Positions 23,014 to 32,886 of a stretch of DNA of 64,000 nt are shown here, one piece after another. The stretch is from an uncultured Parabacteroides sp. (GTDB lineage Bacteria; Bacteroidota; Bacteroidia; Bacteroidales; Tannerellaceae). The stretch spans positions 18,082 to 82,081 of the forward strand of contig CAKUZF010000007.1 in NCBI GenBank assembly GCA_934718155.1. The letters run 5' to 3'. Made by a program: the position numbers and the translations under genes. Below the pieces are notes generated by a model. It had not been told where the DNA came from and made no database searches. It was given only the letters and a program-made list of their open reading frames with translations. Positions within the stretch are counted from its first letter, which is position 1, and each line of letters opens with the position of its first letter.

Positions 23014-26000
23014 CTATCTTTTGCGTGGCAATGCGAAAAGAGGCAAATAGACAAAAATTCCAAAAAGCGACATCAGCAATCCGCCAATCGTACCCGCCGC
23101 CAAAGGGAACCAGAAAGCCTCCTTATCCGCCCCTAACATAAAGGGAATGAAACCCAAGACCGTAGAAACGACAGTCAGCAAAATGGGGATAATCTTGGCG
23201 TTCCAAGCCTTCAGATAGGCACGCAACGGGGAAAGCCGTGGATAGCGATCGCACAATTGGTTATACTCATTCAACAGATAGATGCTAGCATTCACCGTGA
23301 TGCCACACAGCAGCACAAACGAGGCAAAGCCTCCTTGATCGAAGTTGATATGAAAAATATAGAAGGTCAGGAACACGCCTATGTAGGAGATCGGTATAAC
23401 AAAGATCACCGCCAAAGGCTGCTTCAACGAATTAAACAAGACGCTCGTAGTAAAGAAAATGATCACAATAATTAGTGCCAACAGCCCATACTGGCTATTA
23501 TCGCGATCTTGCCACATTCCAAACGCTCGCTCCGCTTTTGCCGTATAGCCCATCGGCATCCGACGGTTTAAGTCTTTCAGTTCACGCTCCTGAATCTTCG
23601 CACCTTGCGAAGTGGCTCCCACATACTCATATTGCAAGCAGAGGCGGTATTGCTGGTTAATCTTTGCGATCTCTTGCGGAGTTTGTCCCATCTCTACCGT
23701 CGCCAACTCAGAGAGCTTCGACGATTTACCCGCTACCTGAACAGGAAGATGATTGAGGTGCCAAACGTCATACCGATCAGACTGGAGCGCATTTAAGCGA
23801 ATGCGCTCCATCCCATTCTCGGCAACCAGCTCGCCGACGGTCACATCGCGAGCGAAAACAGGGCGCAACGCTCGATAAAGCGCTCCCGCAGAAATGCCCT
23901 CTTGCGCCATACGAGCCTTACGCAGTTGGAACTGAAACTCCTGATAGTCGTCTTTCCACCACGAATACTGCGAGTTTATAGTCACCTCCTTGATCCGTCG
24001 GTAGGTCAACAGCCGCTCTTTTAATCGCTCGGCCCACGCATATAACTCATCATAGTTATAACCAAACATATCGATACGGTAGGAACCTGCGCTCTCGCGC
24101 ACATCGTTGCTGAAGCCTTGATCCATCAAGCCAAACACATTCCAACTGCCGCCACCAAGTTCAAGCGCCTTTCTGATTACCTTCGACTTCAGTTCATAAG
24201 GGAAACCACTTCGCTCACTCTCACGCGTGAAGTAAATATGCAGGCTGGCCTGACGGGCATTCATTATATGGGTCTGGAACTGGCGCACCTCCTTGAATCC
24301 GCTCAAGAAGGCCTCCATGCGCCCCACCACATGATTCATCTGCTCCAAAGTAGTTCCATTAGGCATCGAAGCCGTCACCTGCAAAACGGTCTCCTCATTG
24401 CGAGTGAAATAGCTGCCTTGATACACCTTCTCGACAAAGAGCCGCAACGAGCCTCCCAGTCCTTTATCTAAGACGGGTTTCACAGTCTCCTTCCACGTTT
24501 CCGTTTTCGCTATATCATTATAGGTGTTGATTAAGAGTGAATCCCGAGCCGTCAGTGGATGTTTCGGGTCTGCTGAATCCAAGTCGATCTTCTCAGGCAA
24601 AAGAAAGACAGGCAGGCCGAAGCCCAAAAGTAAAACCAGGCAAGCTGTCTTCTTCCATCGGCTCAACAACTCAATCTGTTTTTCGTAAAAACGGTTAAAG
24701 CCCAGCGCCAGTCGTCCCATCCAACGGGTATATCGCATAGAGGCCAACTGTCGCCCCTGTTCAAAATTCATCTTCTCAATCAATGCCGGCACCAAAAAAA
24801 GAGCCGTAAGCAACGAGACGGCCAAGTTGATCATCACCACCGCAGCAAAATCCTGTAGATTCAAGCGAATCTCCTCATCAAGGAAGAAGACAATCACCAA
24901 AGCGCCCATAGTGGTCAGCGTAGCTGCCAAAATGGACAGGAAAGCCTTCCGATTGTGTCGCCTGCGGATATGGTCAGTCATTACAATCGTGTTGTCGATC
25001 ACCAAGCTCAGCGAAATCGTCATACCAGCCAAAGAGTAAAGCTGCATCTCTAATCCCAAAAGATAATAGAAGATGACCGCCACACATAGATTGACCGACA
25101 AGCTAATCACAATCAAGAGTAGATAACGGATCTCGCGAGTCATCAGCAAAACGAAGAGCAACAGGATCACGAGCGTCCATCCAGTACGCACATAGATCTT
25201 ATGCAATTCCTCTTGTATATACTCCGTCGCATCATAGCTTGTGTGGAGCACATAGCCCGGAGGCAATATCGTCTGGATGCGGGAGATTTCCTCCTTCACC
25301 TGATCAGCCAAGCGCAACTGGTTGGCACTCTCATTGGCCTGCAAAGAGATGTAGATTGAGTTCAATCCATTGATGCGGTAGTAAGACTGAGGACTCTCCT
25401 CTTGGTGAGAAACCTTGACCAACTGGCTAAGACGAAGCATCTCTCCTTCAGAGGTTCGCAATAAGATTTTCGTGGCATCTAAGTCGTCCGTACGGGCATT
25501 AGAACGCAAGGCTAAACGGATCCATGCTTCGTTACCCTGCGAAGATTCCTGCCTTGCCAATCCCAAGAAATCGGTCTGGTAGTAACGAGCTATGGCCTGC
25601 TGAATCATCTCCAGCGAAACTCCCAGTGAGGTCAGCTGTTGACTGTCGTAGGTCAATCGCCACTCCATCGGGGTGGCCCCCGTCACGTTGATCTGGTAAA
25701 TGCCTGCCAAACTGCTGAGCCGAGGCTTGATCTGCTCCTCGGCAAAGTGTTGGATCACGATGGGAGCTGCTGCCGCATTGAGCGTGTAGCTCATAAAGGG
25801 ACGCTCCTCCTTATCGTCGGGACGGCTCATTTGCAAAAGGGGGTAGCTCAAAGATTCGGGCAACTCGGGCCACGTCTGCCTAATAATCGTAGAGGCCTCA
25901 AAGCGAGCTGCCTCCATATTCGTATGCTTATCCAGAGTCAAACGGATGCTGCCCCAGCCATTGCTTGAGGTGGAGGATATCTCCTTGATTCCCTTCACAC

Positions 26001-26211
26001 GAGCCAACATTGCCTCCAAACGTGAAGTAACCGTCATCTCGATAACGCGCGACGAATTCCCTGGCATCTGATAAGAGACCATCAATTGAGGCAACGCACG
26101 CGAGGGCGATAGCTTGATCGGCAACAAAGGCACGAAAGCTAACCCCACCAAAGCCACACACAAGAAGGCGACAATCAGTGTAAAAGCCGATGTATGTCGA
26201 TCAGAAGCCAT
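23014..26211 (-). CDS. RND efflux permease (second permease of operon)
   Basis: 1065-residue inner-membrane proton-driven exporter of the RND superfamily, with two repeats each of a large periplasmic loop and six helices. In helix 4 the usual VDDA pair reads IDNTIVMTD, keeping one Asp. The N-terminus (LIVAFLCVALVGLAFVPLLP, then VSYQMPGNSSRVIEMTV) is typical. It is unlike the other permease of this operon at 27703, so the two are not a recent duplication. The gene overlaps the TolC gene by 11 bases. It may form a mixed trimer with the other permease or work separately with the shared adaptor. Substrate unknown. Confidence 0.9.
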   Translation of the reverse strand: MASDRHTSAFTLIVAFLCVALVGLAFVPLLPIKLSPSRALPQLMVSYQMPGNSSRVIEMTVTSRLEAMLARVKGIKEISSTSSNGWGSIRLTLDKHTNMEAARFEASTIIRQTWPELPESLSYPLLQMSRPDDKEERPFMSYTLNAAAAPIVIQHFAEEQIKPRLSSLAGIYQINVTGATPMEWRLTYDSQQLTSLGVSLEMIQQAIARYYQTDFLGLARQESSQGNEAWIRLALRSNARTDDLDATKILLRTSEGEMLRLSQLVKVSHQEESPQSYYRINGLNSIYISLQANESANQLRLADQVKEEISRIQTILPPGYVLHTSYDATEYIQEELHKIYVRTGWTLVILLLFVLLMTREIRYLLLIVISLSVNLCVAVIFYYLLGLEMQLYSLAGMTISLSLVIDNTIVMTDHIRRRHNRKAFLSILAATLTTMGALVIVFFLDEEIRLNLQDFAAVVMINLAVSLLTALFLVPALIEKMNFEQGRQLASMRYTRWMGRLALGFNRFYEKQIELLSRWKKTACLVLLLGFGLPVFLLPEKIDLDSADPKHPLTARDSLLINTYNDIAKTETWKETVKPVLDKGLGGSLRLFVEKVYQGSYFTRNEETVLQVTASMPNGTTLEQMNHVVGRMEAFLSGFKEVRQFQTHIMNARQASLHIYFTRESERSGFPYELKSKVIRKALELGGGSWNVFGLMDQGFSNDVRESAGSYRIDMFGYNYDELYAWAERLKERLLTYRRIKEVTINSQYSWWKDDYQEFQFQLRKARMAQEGISAGALYRALRPVFARDVTVGELVAENGMERIRLNALQSDRYDVWHLNHLPVQVAGKSSKLSELATVEMGQTPQEIAKINQQYRLCLQYEYVGATSQGAKIQERELKDLNRRMPMGYTAKAERAFGMWQDRDNSQYGLLALIIVIIFFTTSVLFNSLKQPLAVIFVIPISYIGVFLTFYIFHINFDQGGFASFVLLCGITVNASIYLLNEYNQLCDRYPRLSPLRAYLKAWNAKIIPILLTVVSTVLGFIPFMLGADKEAFWFPLAAGTIGGLLMSLFGIFVYLPLFALPRKR

Positions 26212-27706
26212 AGGTGAAATCCATCTTTTTCTCTAAGGAAAGACCCGTTTCAAAATCATGCAAGGTGAGCTTACGAATCTTATAATAGCTCAACCAGTAG
26301 TTTTGCAAAGCCTGTATGTAGTTGCGTCGGGAGTCTTGCTGGCGGTTGAGCGACAAGGTCAGGCTGTTGATATCGGCTTTGCCTATCACGAAGCGTTGCT
26401 TAGTCTCCTCATAGGCCATCAAAGCCAAGTCGAGCGCATCCTCCGCACTGTTGATCAATCGCTGCTGTACGTTGAACTCACTGACTGTCATCACCACATC
26501 CTGCTCCAAGTTCTGCTCTTTCTGTTGCGCAGAGGTCTCGGCTACTTTCAAGTTGCTCTTGGCAATGTTATGTTTACCCTTGCGCACGCCCCAATCCACC
26601 AATGGGATTGACACGGAGATTGATACTAGGTCTTGCTGCATCGGGCTCTTATAAACCTCATTGAATTTAGGAGCCACCTGGCTAAAGCCTACACTAGCAT
26701 TGAGAGAGGCGTTGAAAAGTGTCTCCTTGCGGGTCTTGTCGACAAGTTGTTCTGCCTCCAATACATCTTGCTTCGTCTTCAAGAACTCAGGATTGTTCGC
26801 CCGTGCGAAGGAAAGCGCCTCATCTACATTCACTCCCATTTCAGAAGGACGTGAAGGCAATCGAAGCACAATAGGCGTGTTCTTATCGAAGTTCAGATAG
26901 GAGGCAAGCCTAAACATCGAACGCTTCAGGTTGATTTCGGCATTCTCGAAACTGTTGCGGGCATTGACAGCCTCCAAGCGAAGGGTCAACAGGTCAGCCT
27001 TGCTGATCGAGGCAATCTTCAAACGCTCCTCTCCTATGCGATAAAGGGTATCGGCCGTTGCCAGTTGCTCTTTAGCCATGTCGTGCTCCATTTGCGCCAT
27101 CGCCAACGCAAAGAAATAGGAGGTGGCCTGCTCACTGATCTCCTCCATGTTATAAATTAGCTCTTTCTTCACCTTCTCATATTTCAAAGGCTCGATCTTC
27201 TTCGCCCAATAAAAGGGATTGTAGCCCACCAAACTTTGGACGTAGCCGATGCGAATCGGCACCGAACGAAACTGATTGAACGTGCTTGCACCAAAATAGC
27301 GCATATAGTCAAGATCGGTATCCACATAGAAGCTACCTCCCAACAAGTCGAAATTCTGCTTCACTTGTAGTTGCGCACCCGCATAGAACAATTGCTGCTT
27401 ACGATACTCATCTATATCCGACTCGGAATCATAACGTTTGGTCATATCACGATTGTATTGCGCAGGTGTTACATAAAGCGTCAAACTAGGCAATCGCTCC
27501 GCCTTATAGTTGCGAAACTCCCAATAGCCAGAGAGGTAGACATTACGCATCCGAAAGGCGGCTAACGAGCTATCGGTAGCCAACGAGATCGCCCGATCCA
27601 GCGTGAGCAACACTGGTTGTTGGCCTGCAGCCGTAGTCACGACCCAACACATAAGAGCCCAAACGGCTACTTTCCCTATTCTTTTCCAAATCATTTTCTT
27701 GTTCAT
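26201..27706 (-). CDS. TolC family outer-membrane efflux protein
   Basis: Outer-membrane channel of the tripartite pump. 501 residues with a signal peptide (MNKKMIWKRIGKVAVWALMC, cleaved near TTAAGQ) and two long coiled-coil repeats characteristic of OEP proteins (SIAKADLLTLRLEAVNARNS-like ISKADLLTLRLEA in the first, KADINSLTLSLNRQQDSR in the second). It lies between two RND permeases, overlapping the upstream one by 4 bases and the downstream one by 11, so it is translated as part of one operon. Confidence 0.9.
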   Translation of the reverse strand: MNKKMIWKRIGKVAVWALMCWVVTTAAGQQPVLLTLDRAISLATDSSLAAFRMRNVYLSGYWEFRNYKAERLPSLTLYVTPAQYNRDMTKRYDSESDIDEYRKQQLFYAGAQLQVKQNFDLLGGSFYVDTDLDYMRYFGASTFNQFRSVPIRIGYVQSLVGYNPFYWAKKIEPLKYEKVKKELIYNMEEISEQATSYFFALAMAQMEHDMAKEQLATADTLYRIGEERLKIASISKADLLTLRLEAVNARNSFENAEINLKRSMFRLASYLNFDKNTPIVLRLPSRPSEMGVNVDEALSFARANNPEFLKTKQDVLEAEQLVDKTRKETLFNASLNASVGFSQVAPKFNEVYKSPMQQDLVSISVSIPLVDWGVRKGKHNIAKSNLKVAETSAQQKEQNLEQDVVMTVSEFNVQQRLINSAEDALDLALMAYEETKQRFVIGKADINSLTLSLNRQQDSRRNYIQALQNYWLSYYKIRKLTLHDFETGLSLEKKMDFTYGF

Positions 27707-30700
27707 CGAGCTTCCCTCCTAAATATATACCAATAAACCAATGGAATAATAAACAGACTGACCAACGTGCCAATCAGCATGGCCGACATCATTGCAATCG
27801 CAAGCGGCTGCTGCAACTCGCTTCCCATATCCTGCGAGAAGAGCAACGGAACCATACCGAATATGGTGGTCAACGAGGTCATGACAATAGGGCGTAAACG
27901 CCTCCGCCCTGCCTCATGAATGGCCTCCAACAAAGGTGTGCCTTCCTGTCGCAAAGCGTTGATAGCGTCGATCTTCAGAATCGAGTCGTTGATGATGATA
28001 CCGCAAGTCACCACAATACCTATCGCGCTCATCAAGTTAAGCGTATGGCCACAAATCCAAAGCACCAGCAGAGCCATCGCCACATCGATGGGGATCTCTA
28101 ATAAAACGATCAACGGCTGCAGGAAACTCTCGAACTGAGCTGCCAAGATGAAATACATCAGCAAAATAGAGACAAATAGAATCACCACCAGTTCGCTCAG
28201 CATCTGTTGATTGGCGAACACTCCGCCCGAGAAATCCACATCCCAGTTCGCAAGCTCGCCAGCCGATTTAGCCACAGAGGCGACCTCCTCCTCCTTCGTC
28301 AATGAGCGAATCGCTCGCATCAAGCCATCGGCATCCTTCACATCGTAAAACTTGTAGGGAATGAACTCGCCTTGTTTCCCAGCCGTAAGCGTCTGCAAAT
28401 CCTCACCTGGAGTGACCGCCAGCAAACTGCTGAGAGGAACCATCCGGTGCTGACCGGCCTCATCAGGCAAGGTGCGCACAAAGGTCTGCCGCAACACCTC
28501 CTCTACGGTTCGCTCCGAACCAACAATGGTGATGGGTAAATATTGCTGATAGGAGCGCAACACGGCTACCTCATTCTTTTGGAAAGCCGCACGCAACATT
28601 CGGTAGACTTCCGACTCTTCAACCCGATAGAGCAACAGACGTTGCTGGTCGATAGCAAGATTCAGCTGCCTATCGAAAGCAACACCTGAAGGTGCCATTC
28701 CCGTACGACGCTTCATAGCTTGCTCCAAAGCTCTCAATTGCTCCGCATCCACCGCTTGCTGCCTGTTACGCTGATAGAACTCGGCCACCACATCGGCCTC
28801 ACCCGTTTCAAACAGCTGCTCGAAAGCACTCTCAGGCGGAGCGAACGTAAAGATCGCTTGCGGATAATGCTGTTGCAGCCACTGTTCTACAGCCTGCTGC
28901 AAGGATACCACCTCCGACGGCTCGTTCATCTTGAAATAAAGTTCACACTCCGACACCGCCAATGCTTGATCTCTATCCAGCAAAAATTGCTGCTGCCCGA
29001 TATAGGCTGTATGCAAAGCACCCAACTGTTCGACATCAGCAAAAAGCGCACTCACTCGCGCCTTGTTCTCCGCCACATATATCGGTTCATTCCAAGCCAC
29101 TCGAACAATCAATTCCCGTTGGTCAATTTCTGGCATACGGCTCTTGGGTATCGCATAAAAGAGCAAAACACAAAGGGGCAACGTCAGTCCCACCCCGATG
29201 AGGCAAGTGTGCTTGTGAGCAAACACCCAATCAATGCCCGCATCATAGAAGCGATCCAACGCATGCGCCTCTATCGGCCGGAAGAAACGGTTCGCCCAGG
29301 TGCGCAATCTACTGTCGGGCAAACCATAAATCCATTTATACAACACCGGGAGCAGCATGATACCTGTTACATAGGAGGTCAACAGACCTACCGTAACGGC
29401 GAAAGCCTGGTCATAGAAGATGGCTCCCGCTATGCCGCTCATAAATACCAGAGGCACAAAAACTGCAATCGTGGTGAAGGTAGAGCTCAGCATCGGTGTG
29501 ATCACCTCTGAAGTTCCCCGATCGCAAGCCGCCTCCAAAGTTTCTCCTCTCGCCCGGTATTGGGCGATATTCTCGGTCACGATAATCGCACTATCAATCA
29601 TCATGCCCAAGGCCAAAATCAAGCCCGACAACGAGATAATGTTGAGCGACAAATGGAAAAGATAGAAAAATAGGAAGCTCATCACCAAGCTCACGACCAT
29701 GCTCAATCCAATCACGGCTGGGCTCTTCATGTCGCCTAAGAAGAATAACGCCACCACAAAAATAAAGAGGAACCCTAATGTTAGATTCTGTTTAAGGTTA
29801 TCGATCGTGAAGTTCAGCAGTTCAGTCTGATCGCGAGAAATCGTGAAATCGATGTCAGGATTCAAGGTCTGGAAATAGTCTATCACCTCGCTCAGTGCCT
29901 CCTCCAGATCTGCCATGTTCTCGTCAGCTTGCTTGATGACCGACAAGGTAACCGCTCGCTTTCCTTTCGCCATCGAAAGACCGGTTTCAGTCTCGGGCAC
30001 AACCTCCACTCGAGCTAGATCCTTCAGTTGTAATAAGCGTTCGCCCGCTTGCAAGTAAATGGCCTCCACATCCTCAGGCGTACGCAAGACCGATGCGAAA
30101 CGAATGTTGTAAACATAGTAGCCATCCTTCACAACCATACTGCCCGGATCGACATTATTCGCAGCTAAAGCCTGCTCCACATCTGCATCGGTCAGTCCCG
30201 CCAACGCCATTTTTCGCTCGTCAGGCTGGATACGAACCTGCTTGCTCACCAAGCCCGTCATATCCACCATCGCAACCTCAGGCAACTGCTCGATACGTCG
30301 CTTCACGACCTGTTCGGCCAGTTCACAAAGGGCCAAAAAGCCTTCCTCACTATCATCATCCTTCAAAGTAAGGTTCAAGCAAAACACCGGGATATCTGTC
30401 GCACTTGCCTTCACCACACGTGGACGATCTACCTCCCTCGGCAAGTAGTTCATGGCCGCATCGATTTTCTCGTTCACTTCGATGAATGCTAAATCCGTAT
30501 CCGTACCAAAATCGAAACTAAGGCGCACGATAGCGGCCCCATCACGTGTCTCGCTATGTATATCTCGCAGACCTGCCACCTGCATCAGCTGTAAGCGCAC
30601 CGGTTTCACGACCGTATTCTCCAACTCACGAGCCGAACGATTCGCCCCACTCACCTGCACTGTAATCTCTGGAATCGCAATATCGGGCAAGAGCGAGACA

Positions 30701-30792
30701 GGTAAAGTGAAATAGGTTGCCAATCCCAAAAGGAAGAAGGCCGTAAAAGCCATCAACACCGCAATAGGCCGTTGTAACAAGAAGCGAATCAT
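27703..30792 (-). CDS. RND efflux permease (first permease of operon)
   Basis: 1029-residue RND exporter of the AcrB/MdtB-like hydrophobe/amphiphile class. The N-terminus is FLLQRPIAVLMAFTAFFLLG; PDIAIPEITVQVSGANRSAREL opens the porter domain. Helix 4 reads MMIDSAIIVTENI, with Asp then Ser where AcrB has Asp-Asp. Helix 10-12 motifs (LMSAIGIVVTCGIIINDSIL, then RLRPIVMTSLTTIFGMVPLL) are standard. It overlaps the adaptor gene by 4 bases and the TolC gene by 4. It is probably the main pump; the substrate class cannot be called beyond amphiphiles. Confidence 0.92.
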   Translation of the reverse strand: MIRFLLQRPIAVLMAFTAFFLLGLATYFTLPVSLLPDIAIPEITVQVSGANRSARELENTVVKPVRLQLMQVAGLRDIHSETRDGAAIVRLSFDFGTDTDLAFIEVNEKIDAAMNYLPREVDRPRVVKASATDIPVFCLNLTLKDDDSEEGFLALCELAEQVVKRRIEQLPEVAMVDMTGLVSKQVRIQPDERKMALAGLTDADVEQALAANNVDPGSMVVKDGYYVYNIRFASVLRTPEDVEAIYLQAGERLLQLKDLARVEVVPETETGLSMAKGKRAVTLSVIKQADENMADLEEALSEVIDYFQTLNPDIDFTISRDQTELLNFTIDNLKQNLTLGFLFIFVVALFFLGDMKSPAVIGLSMVVSLVMSFLFFYLFHLSLNIISLSGLILALGMMIDSAIIVTENIAQYRARGETLEAACDRGTSEVITPMLSSTFTTIAVFVPLVFMSGIAGAIFYDQAFAVTVGLLTSYVTGIMLLPVLYKWIYGLPDSRLRTWANRFFRPIEAHALDRFYDAGIDWVFAHKHTCLIGVGLTLPLCVLLFYAIPKSRMPEIDQRELIVRVAWNEPIYVAENKARVSALFADVEQLGALHTAYIGQQQFLLDRDQALAVSECELYFKMNEPSEVVSLQQAVEQWLQQHYPQAIFTFAPPESAFEQLFETGEADVVAEFYQRNRQQAVDAEQLRALEQAMKRRTGMAPSGVAFDRQLNLAIDQQRLLLYRVEESEVYRMLRAAFQKNEVAVLRSYQQYLPITIVGSERTVEEVLRQTFVRTLPDEAGQHRMVPLSSLLAVTPGEDLQTLTAGKQGEFIPYKFYDVKDADGLMRAIRSLTKEEEVASVAKSAGELANWDVDFSGGVFANQQMLSELVVILFVSILLMYFILAAQFESFLQPLIVLLEIPIDVAMALLVLWICGHTLNLMSAIGIVVTCGIIINDSILKIDAINALRQEGTPLLEAIHEAGRRRLRPIVMTSLTTIFGMVPLLFSQDMGSELQQPLAIAMMSAMLIGTLVSLFIIPLVYWYIFRREAR

Positions 30793-31850
30793 TGCTCAAC
30801 TACCGTTACAGGCGCCTCATGCGCCAAATTGATATTGCCGCTAATAATCACCTGGTCTCCTACTTTCAAGCCTTCTACAACCGTACAGCTCTCGGCGTTC
30901 TCCAAGCCCGTACGTACATAGTTCCAATGGGCTTTCCCATCTACCAAGGTAAAGACTACCTGTTTTCCCGAGCGAAGCACTACCGCCGATTTCGGTATCA
31001 CCAGTTGCTTACCCAGCGAACGCCGCACGCTCACCTTCACATTCATGCCCTCAAACAACCGTTTATCGGCCTGCACGGAGGCCTTAACACGCACCATCCC
31101 CGACTCATCCACGATCGGGTTGATCGACGAGATACGCCCTTGTACCTTCAAGTCGGAAGAGGCAAAGGGAGCCACCTCCACCTGGTCGCCCTCTTGAATC
31201 AATGGCAACTCGTTTTCCAACACGGTGAAATCGGCCTCCAAACTCGAAGGGTCGATCACGGTGCAGAAAGGCTCTGAGTCGGGGAGATTTCCTTGTCGAG
31301 AAAACAAATTAGCAATCAAACCATCAAAAGGAGCTACTAATGTGCCTTGCTCTCGTTCCCTGATTGCCATTGAATAAGCAGACTCAGCCTGTTCATAACC
31401 ACTCTTCAACTTCGCCAAACGCAAAATCGATGCGGGCACCTTGGCAGAATCGGCCAACATGAATCCTTGACCGATCAACACATCTTGCATCTCCAGCCGA
31501 GCCTTATCCAATGCATCAATGGCCTGATCCACGTCATGTTGCAATTTGAATCCATCCAATTCTGCAAGCTTGGCTCCTTTGTGTACCCGATCGCCATTCT
31601 TCACATATATACGATTGATAACAGCCATAGATTCAAAGCGCAAATCCACTCTCCGCTTAGCCGTAAGCTTTCCATTGCTAATCAATTCATGTTGAAAGTC
31701 AACCTCCGCTAAAGGCTGCACCGTCACGACACTTGCCTCCTCGGGCAAGACCGTATCAACCATCTCTTGCGGTTCCTCCTTCGGGCCATTGCAAGCCACG
31801 CATCCACATAATAGCGTGGTTACGAATAAGATCTGCAGTTTCGTATTCAT
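30789..31850 (-). CDS. RND efflux periplasmic adaptor (membrane fusion protein), lipoprotein
   Basis: 353-residue adaptor joining the RND permease to the TolC channel. The signal MNTKLQILFVTTLLCGC indicates lipidation at Cys17 (Cys20 also possible). Next come the lipoyl half (VYVKNGDRVHKGAKLAELDG), a short alpha-hairpin, the second lipoyl half (GTLVAPFDGLIANLFSRQGN) and beta-barrel and membrane-proximal domains ending GLKVGDQVIISGNINL. It is the first gene of the adaptor-RND-TolC-RND operon, and the only adaptor for two permeases. A TACTTTTG -7 box lies 33 bases upstream. No regulator gene is adjacent. Confidence 0.92.
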   Translation of the reverse strand: MNTKLQILFVTTLLCGCVACNGPKEEPQEMVDTVLPEEASVVTVQPLAEVDFQHELISNGKLTAKRRVDLRFESMAVINRIYVKNGDRVHKGAKLAELDGFKLQHDVDQAIDALDKARLEMQDVLIGQGFMLADSAKVPASILRLAKLKSGYEQAESAYSMAIREREQGTLVAPFDGLIANLFSRQGNLPDSEPFCTVIDPSSLEADFTVLENELPLIQEGDQVEVAPFASSDLKVQGRISSINPIVDESGMVRVKASVQADKRLFEGMNVKVSVRRSLGKQLVIPKSAVVLRSGKQVVFTLVDGKAHWNYVRTGLENAESCTVVEGLKVGDQVIISGNINLAHEAPVTVVEQ

Positions 31851-31882
31851 CTTTTGTATGTGTTTTCGATATTATCCATGCA

Positions 31883-31890
31883 CAAAAGTA
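31883..31890 (-). promoter_or_regulatory. -7 box of RND efflux operon
   Basis: Minus-strand TACTTTTG, a TANNTTTG match, 33 bases before the adaptor ATG. Confidence 0.45.
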
Positions 31891-31920
31891 AATTCTTTTC
31901 CTAAAACCATTCCCTCCTTT

Positions 31921-31968
31921 AAAAGACAATAGGTGGACCGGAAATTTTCGGTCCACCTATTGTCTTTT
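31921..31968 (-). terminator. Long perfect hairpin terminator after hypothetical gene
   Basis: A nearly 20-bp perfect stem: AAAGACAATAGGTGGACCG (from 31922) pairs with CGGTCCACCTATTGTCTTT, with an AT-rich loop. It starts right at the stop codon of the gene at 31969. The T-run is short on the minus strand. Confidence 0.7.
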
Positions 31969-32298
31969 TCACTTCTCCTTAGCAAACATTCTGTCTAAAT
32001 CGTCTTGGGAATAAGGACAAGGTTCATTTCGTAGCTTAGCCAACCGAAACTGGCGACAAGCTCTGACAATCGAATCCTCTTCGAAACATTTGAAAAGTGT
32101 CTCCTGCAAAGCATCCAAACGATCGATATCCGCCTCTGGAAACAGGCCACACTCTTCATAACTGACTCCTTTCTGCGGCACCACCTCATGGTAATAATAC
32201 GACCAAACCAAAAAACGCATACAAACGTCTGGTGTCATGATAATCTCCTGCATTTTGCTCTTATTGTTTTGTTGAATAATCAGATTAATCGCATGCAA
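31969..32298 (-). CDS. Hypothetical protein, 109 aa
   Basis: I do not recognise a family. The product is soluble and mostly helical: QEIIMTPDVCMRFLVWSYYY, then EADIDRLDALQETLFKCFEE, then PYSQDDLDRMFAKEK. There is no signal peptide or membrane segment. An alternative start at Met16 (32253), preceded by an A-rich leader typical of this phylum, would give 94 residues and is about equally likely. It stands alone between the RND operon and the V-ATPase operon and ends in an unusually strong hairpin. Confidence 0.6.
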   Translation of the reverse strand: MHAINLIIQQNNKSKMQEIIMTPDVCMRFLVWSYYYHEVVPQKGVSYEECGLFPEADIDRLDALQETLFKCFEEDSIVRACRQFRLAKLRNEPCPYSQDDLDRMFAKEK

Positions 32299-32344
32299 AA
32301 CACTTCTACTGCTGTGTTAGTGCCTGCCTTGATAGAAATAAATT

Positions 32345-32376
32345 GGGGTAAACTTGCCTCACGGAAAGTTTACCCC
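32345..32376 (-). terminator. Terminator of V-ATPase operon
   Basis: GGGGTAAACTT (32345-32355) pairs perfectly with AAGTTTACCCC (32366-32376) about 36 bases after the K subunit stop; on the minus strand AATTTATTTC follows. Confidence 0.75.
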
Positions 32377-32412
32377 GATCATTTTATTAAACTATGAATG
32401 AAAAAAATCAAA

Positions 32413-32835
32413 TTAGATCAAGAATGTACCTACCAATGCCAAGATTGCATAGAACTCCGGCAGAGCGGCATAGATCATCGTGTTAGTCTGCACGTCGTGA
32501 CCCTGAGCCATACCAGCGATACCATTTGCACAAAGTTGACCCTGACGAATAGCGGTGAGCAAGAATACCATACCCACGCAGATACCCATACAGAACTTCA
32601 GCAACGCATTGTCGGGAGTGATTGTGCCCGCTGTCATGAATGCAACGAAGCCATACAAACCCTGAGAAGCAGGCATAGCCGAAAGAATCATGTAACCAGC
32701 CGACTTTGAAGGATCTTTCTTCAAAGCACCTTCAGCCGCATTAGCTGCGATTGTTGTGCCATAGCAGCTACCAATTCCTGAGAGGGCTAACATCAAGCCT
32801 ACGCCCAAATAACCTAATAAAAGTGTAAAGTCCAT
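32413..32835 (-). CDS. V-type ATP synthase subunit K (membrane rotor ring)
   Basis: 140-residue proteolipid with four helices, from a duplicated two-helix hairpin. It forms the ion-translocating ring. The carboxylate is Glu127 (ALPEFYAILALV). Ser57-Gln58 (MPASQGLYGFV) and Gln98 or Gln100 (AIRQGQL) line up with Thr64-Gln65 and Gln110, the Na+ ligands of Enterococcus hirae NtpK, so Na+ coupling is likely; this is inference by alignment. It is the last gene of the operon, 52 bases after subunit I, with a strong terminator downstream. Confidence 0.94.
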   Translation of the reverse strand: MDFTLLLGYLGVGLMLALSGIGSCYGTTIAANAAEGALKKDPSKSAGYMILSAMPASQGLYGFVAFMTAGTITPDNALLKFCMGICVGMVFLLTAIRQGQLCANGIAGMAQGHDVQTNTMIYAALPEFYAILALVGTFLI

Positions 32836-32886
32836 AATGATTATGTTTTAAAGTTGTTATTAAATACGAATTATTTGATTGATTAT

